Assembly: GCA_028717445.1 (NCBI GenBank)
Contig: JAQUNU010000011.1
Coordinates: 5,594-18,673, forward strand
Reading direction: 5' to 3'
DNA: 13,080 bases
Origin: Candidatus Portnoyibacteriota bacterium
Lineage (GTDB): Bacteria > Patescibacteriota > Minisyncoccia > Portnoybacterales > GWB1-42-6
Shown here: piece by piece, positions 11,351 to 13,080 of the stretch
Position numbering within the stretch: position 1 is the first letter of the stretch
How the letters are laid out: each line of letters opens with the position of its first letter
The notes under the pieces: generated by a model
The model's input: only the letters and a program-made list of their open reading frames with translations
Told to the model about the DNA's origin: nothing
The model's database searches: none
Made by a program: the position numbers and the translations under genes

Positions 11351-11764
11351 CTATTTTGAAAAGAGCTCTAGAAACGGTTTGATTTTTTGGGCAAAAAATG
11401 CCGACAAATTTCCGCTAAAAACTCGAATAACGCCAGCCTGCATTGTTTCGTCGCTGCCTAGATTGCCGGCAACAAAGACGTATTTTCCTATCTCAAGATT
11501 TTGGGCGTCGCCTTTTGCCCTCCCGATTTTGATTTCCGTTGAATTTCCCAATTTGATCGCCCTATTTTGGTTTTCTTTTCGCAATATCAAAGTGTCGCCT
11601 TCTATTTTAACAATCCGACCGGCGGTGCATCCCTCAAACCGGCCTAAATAGCCGCTTTTTTGCCAAAAAACGAGCATGGCGACGTTTATCAGTAAAATAC
11701 AAATAAGGAGTCCGGCGATTCCGAAAAAAATGATTTTTAATTTTTTGAGACGCTGCTCTTCCAT
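11351..11764 (-). CDS. Membrane-anchored DUF5666-like beta-domain protein, 137 aa
   Basis: An N-terminal anchor (about residues 11-34) is followed by an OB-like, all-beta domain exposed outside the membrane (46-116). It reads GRIVKIEGDTLILRKE, a strand pair, TEIKIGRAKG, then NLEIGKYVFVAGNL and AGVIRVF, the pattern I know from DUF5666 domains (G-x-I, T-x-I, L-x-x-G-x-x-V-x-V-x-G). The role is unknown; such domains are found in many exported proteins. There is no Shine-Dalgarno, and the -10 lies 9 nt before the ATG. The VTT-family gene follows after 17 nt, so the two probably form an operon. Confidence 0.82.
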   Translation of the reverse strand: MEEQRLKKLKIIFFGIAGLLICILLINVAMLVFWQKSGYLGRFEGCTAGRIVKIEGDTLILRKENQNRAIKLGNSTEIKIGRAKGDAQNLEIGKYVFVAGNLGSDETMQAGVIRVFSGNLSAFFAQKIKPFLELFSK

Positions 11765-11773
11765 ATTTAGATT

Positions 11774-11801
11774 ATTTTATTGTCTTTTACGGAAATTGCA
11801 A
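11774..11801 (-). promoter_or_regulatory. Promoter of the DUF5666-like and VTT gene pair
   Basis: On the minus strand there is TTGCAA (11796-11801), 16 bp, then TAAAAT (11774-11779). The predicted leader is only about 3 nt, again without a Shine-Dalgarno. Confidence 0.5.
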
Positions 11802-11829
11802 GAAAAAACGAGACGATTTTATTCGTTTA

Positions 11830-13080
11830 TTATTCGATTATGGCGCCGGTCAAATAAGAATCTCGGTCGGTGTTGTTTATTTCGTAAACGGCGTCCCAGT
11901 CAAAATCCATCCGGACAAAGGCTTCAGACGTTGTTACCCAGCGTTTTTGTCCGGTGTCGCCGGCAGGATATAGTTTATAAACTTTTGAATCGCCCGCCGC
12001 GCGAACCAATTCGGAGGTGGTGAATAAATTGACGGTCGCATTATCGTATTCTTTTATATTCCCCCAGCTTAAATGCTGGTAGCTGTTAAAAACCGAAGGG
12101 CTGAGGATTAATCTTTTAAAACGCTTGCCGTTTTTATATTTAACGATATAAACATCAATGTCTCCGGTTGCTCTGATTAAAGATCCTTCAGCAATACCAT
12201 TGATTTCGCCGGAAGAGATTGTAATTTCAACTGAATCAGTCGCGGTTCCGCCAGCTCCGGTGCAGACAATCGTGTATTTTTTTGATTGGGTTAGGTTAAC
12301 CAGGGATTCGGCGCCGGAAACGGCTTTTCCCCCGCTCCAGTCGCCGGAAGCAGCGCAGGAGGTTGCTCCGGTTGAATCCCAGGATATTGACGCCGAACTG
12401 CCGGAAGACAAAATTACGGGTCCGTCAGAACCGCTGGCCTTAATATTAACAGTCGGCAAAGCGGTAGCTTCGGAAGTTTTGACAACAACGCTGTCCGAAG
12501 CCGAGCCGCCCGCGCCCGTGCAGGTTATGGTGTAGGTTTTGGTCGTGGTTAAATCTCCAGTGCTTTCGCCGGATGAAGAAGAGGCCGACTTTACTCCATC
12601 CCATGCGTCCGAAGCAACGCAAGAATCGGTGTTTGTTGAGGTCCAAGTCAGATTTGCGGCCGTATTGTACGTTATTGTTGGATTATCCGATAAATTTGCT
12701 TTGATATTGGCGCTGGGCAAAGGAATGTCGGTTTTCCAAACATTGTTTAACCAGTTTGAGGCCCCTATTTTCCCGCCTAAAATCCACATATTATTGCTGA
12801 AATCATGCAGGGCAAAAATCATACATGGTTGCCAAGAACTGGATGAAGTCTCTTCGATAAAGGTTCGCCCGTCGGAAGAATACCAGATGTCATTAACGTA
12901 AGAACCGGTATAGCCGCCGACAATCCAGATTTTGTTATTAAAGACTAAATTTCCGGCTCGCTCGCGGCCGCTCCAGCCCGCAGCCGAACTTTCTTCGGTC
13001 CAATTGATGCCGTCATTCGACGACCAGATGTCGTTTTTGTAGAGCGAACTGGTATTTGAATAGCCGCCCATAATCCAAAT
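11830..13080 (-). CDS. Large secreted surface protein, 3' part: Kelch-like repeats, two Ig-like repeats and a CPR C-terminal module
   Basis: The reading frame is open through the right edge, so the N-terminus and start are missing; the ATG at 13071 is internal (it lies in a repeat reading IWIMGGY). Numbering from that Met, Kelch-like repeats carry IWIVGGY / NDIWYSSDG and MWILGGK (1-115). Two homologous Ig/PKD-like repeats of about 85 residues follow (120-200 and 206-286), each with TWTST or SWDST, an S-C-x-A-S pair and YTI-x-CTGAGG. The cysteines pair as C151-C184 and C239-C270, suggesting disulfides. The last part (290-413; EGSLIRATGDIDVYIVK, KRWVTTSEAF, WDAVYEIN, DRDSYLTGAIIE) is a module I recall from many Parcubacteria surface proteins. 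It probably acts at the cell surface in adhesion. No clear terminator follows. Confidence 0.9.
   Translation of the reverse strand: MWIMGGYSNTSSLYKNDIWSSNDGINWTEESSAAGWSGRERAGNLVFNNKIWIVGGYTGSYVNDIWYSSDGRTFIEETSSSSWQPCMIFALHDFSNNMWILGGKIGASNWLNNVWKTDIPLPSANIKANLSDNPTITYNTAANLTWTSTNTDSCVASDAWDGVKSASSSSGESTGDLTTTKTYTITCTGAGGSASDSVVVKTSEATALPTVNIKASGSDGPVILSSGSSASISWDSTGATSCAASGDWSGGKAVSGAESLVNLTQSKKYTIVCTGAGGTATDSVEITISSGEINGIAEGSLIRATGDIDVYIVKYKNGKRFKRLILSPSVFNSYQHLSWGNIKEYDNATVNLFTTSELVRAAGDSKVYKLYPAGDTGQKRWVTTSEAFVRMDFDWDAVYEINNTDRDSYLTGAIIE

Noticed and set aside
12158..12901. Plus-strand frames opposite the surface protein gene
   Set aside because: They are shadows of repetitive Ser/Thr-rich codons on the minus strand; the antisense products are low in complexity.

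Overview
The window looks like chromosomal DNA of a Candidate Phyla Radiation (Patescibacteria) bacterium, most likely a Parcubacteria lineage. The case rests on short compact genes, two tRNAs without an encoded CCA end, a CPR-type truncated transposase, and a large secreted protein that joins Kelch-like repeats, Ig-like repeats and a C-terminal module I associate with Parcubacteria surface proteins. TGA is used as a stop (obg and the gene at 10153-10563), so the code is standard and the UGA-recoding CPR groups are unlikely. No rRNA, CRISPR array or complete mobile element is present.

Layout. Almost every gene is on the minus strand; only tRNA-Ile and the transposase remnant are on plus. Positions 1-1119 hold an orphan gene (207-710) lying between two perfect 127-bp direct repeats. 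An orphan single-pass membrane protein follows (1190-1675), then a repeat-bearing non-coding stretch (1743-2001), a two-helix membrane protein (2002-2715), tRNA-Ala(UGC), a cupin (2915-3298), the divergent tRNA-Ile(GAU), a Gly-zipper lipoprotein (3701-4255), a truncated transposase (4435-4800) and an anchored HtrA-like protease with no PDZ (4805-5749). Next come a 30-residue membrane microprotein (5831-5923), a two-helix membrane protein (6060-6488), a GyrI-like protein (6582-7061), a P1B-type ATPase with an atypical CADD motif (7105-9027), the GTPase Obg (9073-10047), a basic orphan protein (10153-10563), a VTT/DedA-like membrane protein (10755-11333), an anchored DUF5666-like protein (11351-11764) and the 3' part of the surface protein (11830 to the window end).

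Two styles of gene can be told apart. The orphan or small genes (207, 1190, 3701, 5831, 10153) are single units: a near-consensus -35/-10 with a 17-bp spacer, a 5'UTR of about 30-90 nt, a strong Shine-Dalgarno, a short ORF and a hairpin terminator. Most of the recognisable genes (2002, 4805, 6582, 11351 and the transposase remnant) have no Shine-Dalgarno and a -10-like box only 6-11 nt before the start codon, as expected for leaderless or near-leaderless mRNAs. This split is the most system-like pattern I see.

Functionally, much of the window concerns the cell envelope: an anchored protease, a lipoprotein, a microprotein, a metal or cation pump, a VTT-family protein and a giant surface protein. 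Obg and the tRNAs provide housekeeping. Functional links between neighbours are inference. No known defence or biosynthetic system is complete here.
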